Assembly (NCBI GenBank): GCA_025093555.1
Contig: JAIWNF010000068.1
Location: forward strand, 1 to 64,000
DNA from: Circinella umbellata
Taxonomy: Eukaryota > Mucoromycota > Mucoromycetes > Mucorales > Lichtheimiaceae
Reading direction: 5' to 3'
Length of the DNA: 64,000 nucleotides
Shown piece after piece: positions 8,346-19,939 of the stretch. Both the position numbers and the translations under genes were made by a program. Each line of letters opens with the position of its first letter. Within the stretch, counting starts at the first letter, position 1. The notes under the pieces were generated by a model that saw nothing but the letters and a program-made list of their open reading frames with translations, searched no databases and was not told where the DNA came from.

Positions 8346-10950
8346 ATAGATGGGAAAATAGGTAAATAAGGTAAGATAAATAAAAATGAATAGAAATGGT
8401 GTTACGTTCGTTGGTAGCAAGACCTTCGGAGTAACGTTAAAAAGAGATAAATAGGGGTTACGTTGTAACCCTTACATAAACAACTTCTCTTATTTTCTAT
8501 TTTTATACACGAATATTCAGAATACTTATTCATATAAGAATATTCTCAATTCTATTACCTTTTACACGAATCAATCTTTTGTACAACAACTTAATATAAA
8601 TATCCCCCCACTTAATTAATTAAACAATCACATGTAATAACTGCGCGACATTAAACAGTTGCTGCGGATTTAACTGCATAACATTAGAAAGTTACTGCGG
8701 AACAATTGTAAAAGATATATAAACCCCAACTTTTTAAACCAAATAAAAATCATCAATCTGTTATTCAATCAATTTGACTTTATTTTCTATTGATCACTCA
8801 ACACCGTATATTGGGTTGTTTTAATTATTTTATTTATCCAAGGGATTAGCTTAAGATCATTATCTTACTTATTTTATATATTTATTTGTTGACTACATAT
8901 TAAACGTAGTATTTGAATTTGATAACAACTAAATTCACATTATAAAGACTCAATACATACAGACATAATATCTCTGTACTAGATTTGATTATATTAAAAT
9001 CATTATCGCTTAACATATATTATCTCAAAAGAACTTGAGAAAGCTTAATAAACAATTACGTTGTAATATACGATAATATTACTGGTGCTCACTATAAAAA
9101 TACATAAGCATCTGTTGTAGCTGAATAAATATATCTACTTATAAATTTAATATAAAAACATCCACACCGGCTACACCGGTTTAGCGAATTACCGGTTTAG
9201 CGAATTGAAATGCAGCTGGTACTAATATGTGGAATATACTGGAAAAATAACTATAATTAAATTAAGCTGTAGGGATAAGATAAAGAAAATGATAGTTCAT
9301 ATAATGTAGCTAGCTGCTTAATGTAACTTTGTTATTTACTTGAGCTAATCTTTTAGTAATAGAAATGGCACTGGTGTATACACCAAATAGTAATATTTAA
9401 TCAGAGACTGGATTAATAATGAATTTACAACAAAGTGTGTTTAATATGGACCTTGGTTAGCAGTCGAATAAATAAGTAAAAACGAATTGTATCAACAACA
9501 TAATTACATATGCAATGGTAATGAACAAGTACATGACAAAGTTGAAAAGAAGTACATATGTATGCAGATGAGAAAAAAGAGAAAAGCATCTATGTGAAGT
9601 TGGCGAAAAAGAGACACTATTATCAACAAGATATTGAGAAGCTTTCTCTTGACGACAAGAATGATTTATGTATTTTTAATTGCTATGAAAGCAAAGTAAC
9701 CAGCTGAAAACAAAGGGAAGAGCTGAGATGAGATTGAAGGAAGCCTGTATTACTGATTTTACCATTAAAAAGACTAATATGATATAATATAAGATAAAAT
9801 AATACTATTATAAACCCGGTAAATATTTAGGAAAGTTCACCGGATACCGGTTTAGCGAATTACCGGTATTTTACTAAGTATATAAAAAATAATTGAGAGA
9901 TACTACCGGTTTAGCGAAATACCGGTTTAACGAGTACCGGTTTAGCGAATACTTACTGTAATTCATTCTTTTTATCATATCTTTTATAATCAATCTCTAA
10001 TAAAAGACATATAAGATTCTCACAATATTTATTACTGTTATTCATTTTCTCTCTATTCTATTCAATTCTATTTAATCACTTATCTTTATATATATTTCAC
10101 CTATACTTCAATTATATCTCAAAAATAAGATATAAAATAACAATTGAATGTATTGGAACACTGCTAACTTTCATGTTTTGATATCAAGAAGTACCACAGA
10201 TCAACAAAATTTAATGACACCATCTTTAAGTATTGTATCATCTGATAGGTAAGGAATGAAAACCCTTGCCTAATACTCCCAAAATTTTATGTAAAAATGT
10301 ATATATAAATGGGCTACAATCAAAACTGCTATAACTGATTCACTTTATTTTTGTTAGTAATAGCATAGATCCAGAAGAACTAAGAAGCATAGTAAGCGAC
10401 AGAAGGTAAAGAATAAAATGGGTGTAAAAAATACCTACATAATAGTAAAACGTGGACTACATATTTTCTACTTTTATTTTTGTTAGAAACATACTTGACC
10501 ACACCAACAATATGTAAGGATACGTAACTTTGCGAAAATTGAAACTTTAGCATTCAATGAAAGCAATACCCAATGTACAATACACAATGGTATATATTAC
10601 ACTTTTAATAATAACTTAATAAAAAAAAGCTAAAATGCTGGTCTCTTTATATGATAAAATAACTGCTATGAAAACTCTAAGTAATATGGTGTTGTTTGGG
10701 AACTTGAGCTTCAGTAAATCGACGTTATTATCTGTTCATATTTGTGATCCTATATAAAATGCTGTGTTTTCTTGTTGTCATCAGTCCTGTAAACCTATGT
10801 GATTCACTGTACTTTTGGGTTTATGTCGGTTTTCATCTGTATATTTTGGTTCTGTGGGTTTTAGGTATTTTGTTAATTTTCACCATAAATCCACAGAATC
10901 GGAAATAACTGAAAAACCCGGGGTTTACACTTCATTTTTCTTAAGGTGAG
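8346..10950. other. Gene-free AT-rich stretch with possible degenerate LTR
   Basis: No coding potential is evident. A segment from about 8400 starts TGTTACGTTCG and holds a 17-bp hairpin (GGGTTAC-GTT-GTAACCC, 8455-8471), a TATA-like site near 8715 and a related hairpin near 9055. It ends ambiguously near 9080, just before TGGTGCTC, which could be a primer-binding remnant. This resembles an old solo LTR, but I could not define both ends. Clusters of an iteron-like 16-mer lie at 9174-9950. The rest shows nothing. Confidence 0.3.
9174..9950 (+). repeat. Iteron-like 16-bp repeat, two clusters
   Basis: The word TACCGGTTTAGCGAAT, with one- or two-base variants, occurs six times in the same orientation: two abutting copies at 9174-9206, one at 9845-9860, and three abutting copies at 9904-9950. 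ACCGGT inside it is self-complementary. The ~640 bp between clusters has no copies. No gene is near. Confidence 0.75.
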
Positions 10951-10959
10951 AATGATTGT

Positions 10960-12635
10960 ATACAGCAGAAGACCAATTAAAGCAAATGAATGCATTAATC
11001 GAAGAGAACAAAGCATTACACGAATCTGTCTAGCAATTAACAATTGAATTGGACACAACTAAACTGGAATTGGATGCAGCACTTGCCAAAATAACTCAAC
11101 TGGAAACATGTAGCAATAATCCAACTGAATCCTATACTACTCACGATGTGGATATGGATGAACAATTTGCAACTTACCACCACAAAGGACTCTATTCACG
11201 CTTTGACTGATGAAGATTGGGCAAAAAGAAAGCCTGAAATAGAAAAGAGTCGTATCCAAGTCGCTGCAGATAAAGAAAAACTACTACAAAAGCAACTGCT
11301 TCAATTGGATAAACAACAGCATCGTCGTCACCAGTACCCAGCACTATGCCAATGTTGCTCAAAAAAATTTACTACCAAGAAAAAAAAAATAGCAACAGCC
11401 CTCCAACTGAAAAAATGTTAACTTGGGCACATCATATCTTACAACCTGCTACTGACACCGCATCATATACCGTAGTATATATTCCTTCTCCACGTCATAC
11501 TCTCCATACACCACGGCTAAAATGAGTAGTAGAAATGAATGGATTTCCATGAATCTGCATGATCACTATTGACATGAAATTCTATGAAATGTGTCAGTTC
11601 ATGGAGATCCATAGATCTATGCAAAGTCATAGATATTCAGTCATATCCATTACCTATTTATAAGCAGATTCATTCCTAGTTTCTAAATGATATATATTTT
11701 ACTTTATGGGCATATACATTATACTGCAGATATAACATGGTTGAGACCACTTCTACTATATTATGGTAGGCACTTTGAATAACAAAATTTTCTTTTTGTG
11801 GGTCATTAACTATGTGAAATAATGAGAAAAGTAGTAAAAGAAGTGCGTGGGAATACTACTTCTCGTCAAACGGTCATGGGTTCACGAAGTATAAGTATGC
11901 AATTTCATAGATTATCACTTATATTCACAAAGCATGCATTTTCATTCATATTCATAGGTATTTTTTTATAGATATTTGTTCAGTTTTATGCAAATTCATA
12001 TATCATTCAGAGTCATACATTGTCACTCAGATTCAATAATCTTTGTAATAGAGATTCATGGATTTATTTTTATGAAGATGAATAATTGTCTTTTTTCATG
12101 CATATTCATAGAGAAGCATGGCATTTCATGACCTATAAATTCATATTCATGGAGAATTAGGTAATTGCATGCAATTTTTAGCCGTGGTGATAGTGAAATA
12201 CATCATGCTCTTCGCCTTGTTGGTATTGCCCAAGAAAGAGTTATTGATGTTCACTTTCCTGCTCACAGTACTGTGGGATTATTAATTCATTCGTCATATG
12301 AAAAAGAACTTCGAGAGTTATTGTCCCAGGCAAGACTACAGACCAAGGATGACTTTGATCCAACAGCAGCATCAACAATTGGAGATCCAATTTTGTTGGC
12401 CAAGTTGACAGAAGAAGAACGTGCTAATGAAGCACAAAAACTGTATCAAGAACGTATGCTAACAATGTGTCTGCGTATGCCCAAGAAGCATACTGGTGTC
12501 GCTATTCTTCGCACTTCACTTTATTACCAACAGAAAATAGTCACTATATTGATGCCTCATACTGGGAGTGGTTTTAGCCGCAAAATCCCAGCAATGTCGA
12601 ACTCATCAGCCTTCAGTACCAGCAGCAGAAGCTAG
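10960..12635 (+). pseudogene. LINE ORF1 remnant, interrupted by a TIR element
   Basis: The first part, with one in-frame stop near 11031, encodes a Leu/Glu/Gln-rich likely coiled coil (EQLKQMNALIEENKALHES...). A Lys/Gln-rich helical stretch with CQCCSKKF follows (11146-11421), then TASYTVVYIPSPRHTLH. The frame resumes after the inserted element with SEIHHALRLVGIAQERVIDV and runs to 12635. When the insert and one 3-bp duplication are ignored, the reading frame is continuous across the site (LH then SEIHHAL). This is the best evidence that the two halves are one ORF. Assignment as ORF1 rests on position before the endonuclease. Confidence 0.6.
11509..12189. mobile_element. 681-bp non-autonomous TIR element (CACTA-like MITE)
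   Basis: The ends are inverted repeats of 15 bp: CACCACGGCTAAAAT at 11509-11523 and its complement, with one mismatch, at 12175-12189. It is flanked by the trinucleotide ATA on both sides. Removing the element and one ATA restores the LINE ORF1 frame, so ATA is the target duplication. A 3-bp duplication and a terminal CACxA fit the CACTA (EnSpm/CMC) superfamily; PIF/Harbinger also makes 3-bp duplications. The interior has no ORF and is full of TTCATA/ATGAAT-type words in both orientations, like the subterminal transposase-binding repeats of CACTA elements. The first 38 bases recur exactly at 63963-64000. Confidence 0.85.
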
Positions 12636-12701
12636 CAATTTGATATCATCTAAAACAACTGATAATAAAGATGGCGAAGACGAAACTATGCTTGAATAAA
12701 A

Positions 12702-13743
12702 ATGATAGACCGTATTAAAATTGGTTTATTAAATGCAACTGGCATTGACAAATCGCCAGATGAAAGAATTAAATTCTGCAACAACAACATCGACATCATG
12801 CTTATTACTGAAACTTTTCTTGTCTGCGGGCGACTACATACTGACTAACATCAGTATCATAACTATGCAATTCAACCAAATCCTAAAGAACGAGGGGAAG
12901 GCGGATTATCTTTACTAGTACGACCTGACCTTAATTTACACATTCATCATTTTCCCACCAAAAATCGAGTTACTCTCTCATTTAAAATCAACACTTACAC
13001 CTTTCACGGACTTTACTTACCACCACCACAACAACAACTCCAACAAGCTAATCACGATCACTGTAATGAACTGCTGGATCAGCTCAACATTGACAACAAC
13101 ACCATCATCTTTGGGGATGTTAATGCATGAGCTAAAATTCTTACAGGTGATTACCAAAATAACTCTCAGGGTATATATGTACTAGAACCATGGTCACTCT
13201 CCAATGGTTTACACATATAGAATGGCTCTATAGCTCGAGGTCAACCAACTTTTCGCACCAATGCTGGCCATAGTATTATTGATTTGTTTATATTATGTGA
13301 ATGTGCCATAATAGATCCAATTATAAGTATTCATGATCTGACATCTCTTAAAACACATCATCATCTCTGTAGCTTATCGTTCACTCCAACATCACCTTGG
13401 CAACAACTTCCAATACCTAATGCACCACGTCAACACTGGAAACTTCAACGACTAATAGATCCAGATCAAAAAATTGTATTTGACAAAATTCGAGAACAAC
13501 ATCCTTACCACTAATAATCAGCTTGATAATCTTAAAGGTGGAAGTATAGTAATACCAAATAATACAACAATTGAACAAATTGGACACAATTTGGTCTCAG
13601 CGATTTGTAATGCATTAGATCATAGTGTTACTAGGAAACAAGCCCGTCCTAAGTATTGGGAGCAATTTTGGAATGAGGAGCTTCAACAAAAAGCAGACTT
13701 ACATGAGATGTATCACTTGAGGTCACTGCAAGTGTCACAATAA
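12702..13743 (+). pseudogene. LINE endonuclease (EEP/APE-type), broken
   Basis: The frame opens at ATG 12702 (MIDRIKIGLLNATG). It shows the endonuclease/exonuclease/phosphatase landmarks: LITETF with the metal-binding Glu, FGDVNA in place of the GDFN motif, and GHSIIDLFIL in place of the SxIDL motif near 13275. It nicks target DNA to prime reverse transcription. Three in-frame stops (after CGRLHTD, after FGDVNA and after SNGLHI) and a frameshift near 13495 break it. A second frame then carries the linker toward RT (KYWEQFWNEELQQKADL) up to 13743, where the element is cut off. Confidence 0.7.
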
Positions 13744-14860
13744 CGTGCTTAGAGGGAGCAGCCGAACCTAGAGAAGTTATCAAGTCATTCTCTTGTCCTT
13801 GTGCCATACTATCCAAGAGTGTTATAGTGGTATCATCAATAGCATCACTCTCTATTTCCAGGGAAATGTCTGGAGAAGGAGGAGCAGACGAATATTCACT
13901 ATTACTGCCATCATCATTGTTGCCAAATAATTCCAAATTATAGACAGGAGAACATTGCTTGGTAGCTGGTTGCACAGGACCTGTCGTGCGACCATCAATT
14001 TTTTTTTTTTGGCGGGATTGACTGATTTTGGTTGAGATTTTTTTGAATAGGCAGTATGGGCGTGACCATACTGTCCACACAACGAGCATGCTCGAAGATG
14101 TTGAGCTTTAGATTTGGGACAGAAATCTTTTTCCTGAGTATCTTCATAGCAATTGCGGCAATATGGCGGTGATCCTTTCCAAAAGGCATGTATTTCATGA
14201 TCCATGCCTGGATATAATAAAGTGTGTATGGACAGAGTTTGGTCAGACTGAGTAACATCTAAAGATACACAAGCTTGACCCATAAAAAAAAGTGTGGCGA
14301 TGATAAAAAGAGACTGATGTCCAAGACTCAACCATATGGTGTAAACATAGTTTGGAGATCATGACTTAAGTTGTCGTAAGACTTATGAGGAAGATCATAA
14401 AGGTTAATCACCATAAAGGCTGACCCTTTGCGGAGAGCAGAAGTACCCATAATGATTTGGTCCTTACCCTTCAACCCAATGTTCATTAAGTTATGGCATT
14501 GATCCTCATCGCACGGTGTAACTTCTACAATAACTCGTTTGTCTTCGAATTGAAGTTGAACGCCAAGGGGAAGAGCAGATGGAAATTGTTGAGCAATTGC
14601 ATCAAAGATTATTGAACAATCAGTAGTGACCATGGTGGTTTCAAAAAATAGGCTTGGATTAATAGAGCGAAAATATTCAGTGGTGCGAATATGGTTTTGG
14701 TGTGTTCAGTCTGTTGCCCCTGGAGAAAAAATAGAGCGACGAATACTTTTACTAAGTGGTATTATTGTTTTGGGGCGATTGTCATTAGAAGACTTGTTCG
14801 CGTTGGATGTGTGAGATTTTGGTCATGTGCGAGGACGTTTTTATTGACCCATAGGCGCAA
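13740..14860 (-). pseudogene. Second LINE ORF1 fragment with zinc knuckles
   Basis: Read from about 14830 leftwards, protein-like sequence appears in shifting frames: SIRRSIFSPGAT, TTEYFRSINPSLFF, then 14633-14328 with FDAIAQQFPSALPLG. Around 14180-14030 come zinc-knuckle-like cysteines (YCRNCYEDTQEKDFC) and a CCHC-like CSLCGQYGHAHTAY whose last Cys is Tyr. The downstream part is Ser/Asp-rich (EYSSAPPSPDISLEIESDA). The layout, an RNA-binding-like domain followed by zinc knuckles, fits a LINE ORF1/Gag-like protein. At least one stop and two frameshifts are present. It joins the plus-strand LINE near 13740. The upstream tandem array at 14890-16868 could be its 5' UTR. Confidence 0.6.
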
Positions 14861-14866
14861 GAGATG

Positions 14867-16870
14867 CAGCACGAAGAAAGTGAAGCATAATTATAATAAA
14901 GGGAGCAGGAAATAAAAAAAAATGGGGGGGGGGGATTTTTACTACAGCGGAACAATTACCTGTGCTTATTATTATGCACCCTGAGGCCTTGACAGCTCGC
15001 GTGGCAGTCTAAACTGGTATCAAATACACCTGGAAGTTTAAACCAGCGGCTGGTACTCCTGGAAGCTTGAAAACATTGGTCTTTGAAGGTTGTTAGGTCA
15101 ACAGATCACAAAAAGTGATCGTTGACCATGGAGATTGTTATACAAAAAATAAGAAAAAAAGTTGGAGATTAGTAAACAATTTGGCCAAAAAAAAAACGGC
15201 TGTGGTTATTTTATATTATAAACTTCACTTGGAAGTTTCAACCGGCGGATACTCCTGGAAGCTTGAAACCGTTGTACCTTCGTGGTTGTTAGGTTAACAG
15301 ATCACAAAAAGTGATCGTTGAACATCGAGATTGTTATATAAAAAATAATAAAAAAAGTTGGAGATTAGTAAACAACTTGGCCAAAAAAAAACGGCTGTGG
15401 TAGTTTTATATTAAAAGCTTCACTCTTAGTTCTCATCTACAACTATAGTCAGCTACCTACTCTACTTGTAAAAACACCAGTGCCATTATGGTATTCAGTA
15501 CAAGCAGTGCAAGCAGTAAGGCACCAGTAAGGCAGCACTAAGAAAGTGAAGCATAAAGGGAGCGGGAAAAGAAAAAAAAAAGGGGGGGAAATTTTTACTA
15601 TAGCGGGACAATTACCTGTGCTTATTATTATGCAACTTGAGGCTTGACAGCTCGCGTGGCAGTCTAAACTGGTGTCAGGTACACCTGGAAGTTTAAACCG
15701 GCGGCTGGTACTCCTGGAAGCTTGAAGCCGTTGGTCTTTGAAGGTTGTTAGGTCAGCAGATCACAAAAAGTGATCGTTGACCATGGAGATTATTATACAA
15801 AAAATAATAAAAAAAGTTGGAGATTAGTAAACAACTTGGCCAAAAAAAAACGGCTGTGGGTATTTTATATTATAAATTTCTCTTGGAAGTTTCAATCGGT
15901 GAGTACTCCTGGAAGCTTGAAACCGTTGGACCTTGGTGGTTGTTAGGTCAGCAGATCACAAAAAGTGATCGTTGCGATGGAGATTGTTATATAAAAAATA
16001 AATAAAAAAGTTGGAGATTAGTAAACAACTTGGCCAAAAAAAAAACGACTGTGGGTATTTTATATTATAAACTTCTCTTGGAAGTTTCAATCGGCGAATA
16101 CTCCTGGAAGCTTGAAACCGTTGGACCTTGGTGGTTGTTAGGTCAACAGAGCACAAAAAGTGATCGTTGACGATGGAGATTGTTATATAAAAAATAAATA
16201 AAAAAGTTGGAGATTAGTAAACAACTTGGCAAAAAAAAACGGCTGTGGCTATTTTATATTATAAACTTCACTTTAGTCCTCGTCTACCACTGTAGGCAGC
16301 CGCTTACTCCACTTGTAAAAACACCAGTGCCACTATGGTATTCAGTACAAGCAGTGCAAGCAGTAAGGCACCAGTAAGGCAGCACTAAGAAAGTGAAGCA
16401 TAAAGGGAGCGGGAAAAGAAAAAAAAAATGGGGGGGGGATTTTTACTACAGTGGGACAATTACCTGTGCTTATTATTATGCACCCTGAGGCCTTGACAGC
16501 TCGCGTGGCAGTCTAAACTGGTATCAAATACACCTGGAAGTTTAAACCAGCGGCTGGTACTCCTGGAAGCTTGAAAACATTGGTCTTTGAAGGTTGTTAG
16601 GTCAACAGATCACAAAAAGTTATCGTTGACCATGGAGATTGTTATACAAAAAATAAGAAAAAAAGTTGGAGATTAGTAAACAACTTGGCCAAAAAAAAAA
16701 CGGCTGTGGTAGTTTTATATTATACACTTCACTCTTAGTCCTCGTCTACCAGTATAGCCAGCCACTTACTCTACTTGTAAAGACACCAGTGCCATTATGG
16801 TATTCAGTACAAGACGTACAAGCAGTAAAGGCAACACGAAGTAAGTGAAGCATAATTATAATAAAGGGCG
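14867..16870. repeat. Nested tandem array: 195-bp units inside 650-845-bp units
   Basis: The anchor palindrome GATCAC-AAAAA-GTGATC occurs at 15104, 15300, 15759, 15954, 16149 (one change) and 16608 (one change). The spacings are 196, 459, 195, 195 and 459 bp. So a 195-bp monomer (CTCCTGGAAGCTTGAAACC to GGAAGTTTCAAYCGGCG) repeats one to three times inside a larger unit. The larger unit also carries an A-run followed by a G-run (14924, 15577, 16427) and a segment GGCACCAGTAAGGCAGCAC. The array is bracketed by the shared words GAAGCATAATTATAATAAAG near 14882 and 16846. No convincing ORF is present. Confidence 0.85.
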
Positions 16871-17518
16871 GGTGAATTTTTTCACAAGGGCAGGTCTATT
16901 TGCACCCCCTCTGAAATACCCCATATCAGTCGAAAGTCCGACACTCGTTTGTATATACCCCCACTTGCCATTTAAAATAAAAAAAAATTTCTCATTAACT
17001 GGATAAGCAAAAAGTAAGAGTAAAATGGATGAAAGGCATGTTATAGTTGAAAAGAGGAATGGAATGGAGGAAAAAAGTAAGTATCCGGTTGAATCGAATG
17101 CTTTCAGATCCGATGAGCAAATAGCATGAGGAATAAAATCACCATGAAGTGGGTTCGCAATATAAATTCGGAAAGACTGGTCGAGGACTTTTTTGAACAT
17201 GGGATACCAAAGTTCAATGGTTAATAATCCTAGTTTTCTGACGTGGTTTTCATAAGAAAGCTTGGGCCATTATATACGCGCACTGTGTTTGTCTTGTGCA
17301 GGAATAACATGTGCATTAGCAACACGTAGCGCTATTGGATACGTGCGCTTTGACTCAAGTGGATTAATTCGGAGAGAAAGGAATATATTCGAGTGATAGC
17401 GGTAGGATGGGATTGGAGCTTTAAATTGTATCAGAAGGAAACGGAGCACATTCAGGAACGGAAAACGTATCTTTACTGTTTGGATGGAGGATATTTTGAA
17501 CACGATGTTGATCATCAC
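16856..17518 (-). pseudogene. Possible decayed coding sequence, unknown
   Basis: Two open stretches (17518-17270 and 17200-16856) have more varied amino-acid composition and higher GC than the flanks, for example RTYPIALRVANAHVIPAQD and SFRIYIANPLHGDFIPHA. They lie next to the LINE array and may be part of an older element. No motif was recognised, so they may be chance frames. Confidence 0.25.
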
Positions 17519-18011
17519 GTTTATAGCACCATTAGTATTTTGAAGTAGTGGCTCATCATTCGATTATGTCAGCATATTTTTCTTCTACATTCAACAGTTT
17601 GATTGCCAACGCACGAATACATCGTTTGTATCTACAAATGGGCTATATACGCCATCTGGGTCAGAACGGGGGATCGGAATACTGGCTACCATATTTAGAT
17701 TTGGAACCTTGAGGATTTACGGGATACGTTGTGGTTGTGAATGATGATGATGATAATGAGTTTGATTGTAAGTTACAGAGGATCCCCGTTAATTTTATGG
17801 TGCCGTTTTGAATATAAGGTGGTGTGAAAATTAACTGATACTATTGGATTTTTTCATATATTGAATACTTCGGATTACTACTGTACTGTATATCTTTTAA
17901 TGTACGTACCAAAATAGGTGTTAATTGATAAATTATTGCAATGTGCTTGTGTTCTTAATAAATTTTTGTAACCATGTCTTTTTCTTATTTGAGCACGTCT
18001 ATACAGAGTTG

Positions 18012-18365
18012 TTTTATTCTGAAAAAAAGCTATATATACTTCCAAGAGATGCAGAGATAATTTATCTTTTATATTATTCTATTTCCATATTTTGCTTTAT
18101 ATATATTAAAACAAAATGATAGTAATCAAATCTAACGTGGGATTGACATTGGGCTGAGAAGAAAAAACTCAACTCACGAACCATGACAACCGAACGTTAG
18201 CATTATGGGCTAAAAATAAATACAAGTTGTTTGAGCCAACTTGATGTTAGTCCGATATCTAAAGGATTCAAGCGAGGAAAAGAAAAAAAAGAACATTCAA
18301 TAAATTCTTATGAAAAACCACCCAAGAGATATAATAGAAAACCAGCCAGTCCTGTATGTACAGTT
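18012..18365. repeat. Dispersed ~355-bp repeat, copy 1
   Basis: This segment (from GAAAAAAAGCTATATATA through GGGCTGAGAAGAAAAAACT and CACGAACCATGACAA) is clearly related to 23041-23405 in the same orientation, at perhaps 75-80% identity by eye. The two copies flank the intact gene at 19940-22080. Neither has a convincing ORF. Confidence 0.75.
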
Positions 18366-18505
18366 GCTTAAATTCTTTTTTTAATGAAGAGAATCAACTA
18401 TAGACTTTTTTCTTTGTTGAATGACTTTCAGTATTCTTATCTTTATTTTTCATACGTACTTTTAATAAATCGTACGTATCCCATACGTCTGCCGTTTACA
18501 TATAC

Positions 18506-18882
18506 TGTTACGTCCCGTTCGGATCGTAATTAAAAAAATAAAAAGAAAATATAAGAAATTCCGAGTAAAAGACTCAAGGAATAAGGGAAGTTATATCAAT
18601 AACTTATTCAATAAAAAGAAAAATAAATAAAAAGGGCGGCTTTTATAACCAGCAAAATCAACTGATCAAAATAGTCGGGAAAAGAGTTTATTTCAATAAA
18701 AATGAAAGAGAGTGAACTAATAGTTATTTTGTTTGAAAGGAAGAAACTATCCTTTTTATACTAATTATTTGACTATCTACCTCAATTCGAATCTTATTTC
18801 AGGTGGAATCTAATCATTTTCCAGGTAAAATCGAATCCAATTTCAGGTAAAATCGAATCCAGTTCCAGGTAAAATCGAATCA
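18506..18882 (-). repeat. Truncated, inverted solo LTR of the gypsy family
   Basis: This is the reverse complement of the last part of the LTR at 6046-6673. It starts TGTTACGTCCCGTTCGG, includes the TATA region and ends within the 22-bp tandem repeats, after which similarity to the LTR stops. The U3 start is missing and no coding region adjoins it. Confidence 0.85.
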
Positions 18883-19939
18883 ATGATAAAAATAATTCTA
18901 AATAATATACAAGACGTTCTCATTTCCCTGGATAGTGCACAAAGAAATAGTCACATCGTAGGGTCTATAGAAAGAAGATTACTACTTTTAAATATTTTAA
19001 GCCAATCAAACAAAAAGATTCTTTTGCTCACACCAATAAATAATTGCAACGAATATATCTTTATGAAACTATAAATGATATGCAAGCAGGTATGATGTTT
19101 TTTTCCCATTCAGACAAGCAAAAACAAAAACAAAAACAAAAAGCACATGCTTATATTTATTCTTGTTATTGTAAATAAAGCACTATGTTAATGCATAACA
19201 AATGAGTCAAGAAAACTAAACAAAAAGTAAATGGGGAAACACATTATATAACAGGATTGTAATGAAGGATTAATCGTGATATTTTATCTTTTTAATTGGA
19301 TGCAAAGATATTTTTGTTGATACGTATAAAAGGAAATCTTCTAATTAATAACCAATTTTGGCTGCTGCACGTATTGGATCTTTGTTGATTGTTCACGCGA
19401 TGTTGTAAGATTAAAAGCAAAAAAAAAAAAAAAAAAAACAATCATTGTGAGGGACGTTTGGCATAACGACGGTGCATTGGAAAAAAAATAGTTTCTTTAA
19501 TTGATATTTCCTATTTTGGAGCATCATGCCAAATTTGTTTGTATTCTTAATAGTAGGTAGTAGATATTCAAAAAAAAATCGTATCCAACAAAAACTTTTA
19601 ATCAAATAATTTGGGTATTATTGCTCATTTTTGCGTAATATTCGAATGAGACGATAATAATGAGCAGGAGAAACTAATATATTCTATTTACATAGGCTAG
19701 TTTTTACCTTATAAAATTACTTATAATGTCACTTACAGGAAGTAACTATGCATATCAACAGAAACCATGCGCAGTAATAACCTTATTGTTTAATGTTATC
19801 TAGAGCGGTACGATCTAGATTAAACATGTGAAAACGTTTGTAGACCGGACGTTTAAAGATACTACGAAGAGGAATTGCGAATATAAAAGAAAAGAAATAT
19901 TGCTCTTGCTTCTATCAAGTTTTGATTTACTGTAATAAA

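Larger units (their letters stand above)
10960..13740 (+). mobile_element. Degenerate LINE (ORF1 and APE endonuclease), 3' part lost
   Basis: A non-LTR retrotransposon is recognisable from an ORF1-like region (10960-12635) followed by an apurinic-endonuclease-like domain (12702-13512). It is split by a 681-bp TIR element at 11509-12189 and ends near 13720-13740, where it meets an oppositely oriented LINE fragment. No reverse transcriptase part remains. Stops and frameshifts throughout show it is dead. Confidence 0.75.

Noticed and set aside
14115..16720. CRISPR-like regular spacing in the tandem array
   Set aside because: Units are whole monomers without unique spacers, and the genome is eukaryotic; it is a nested satellite.
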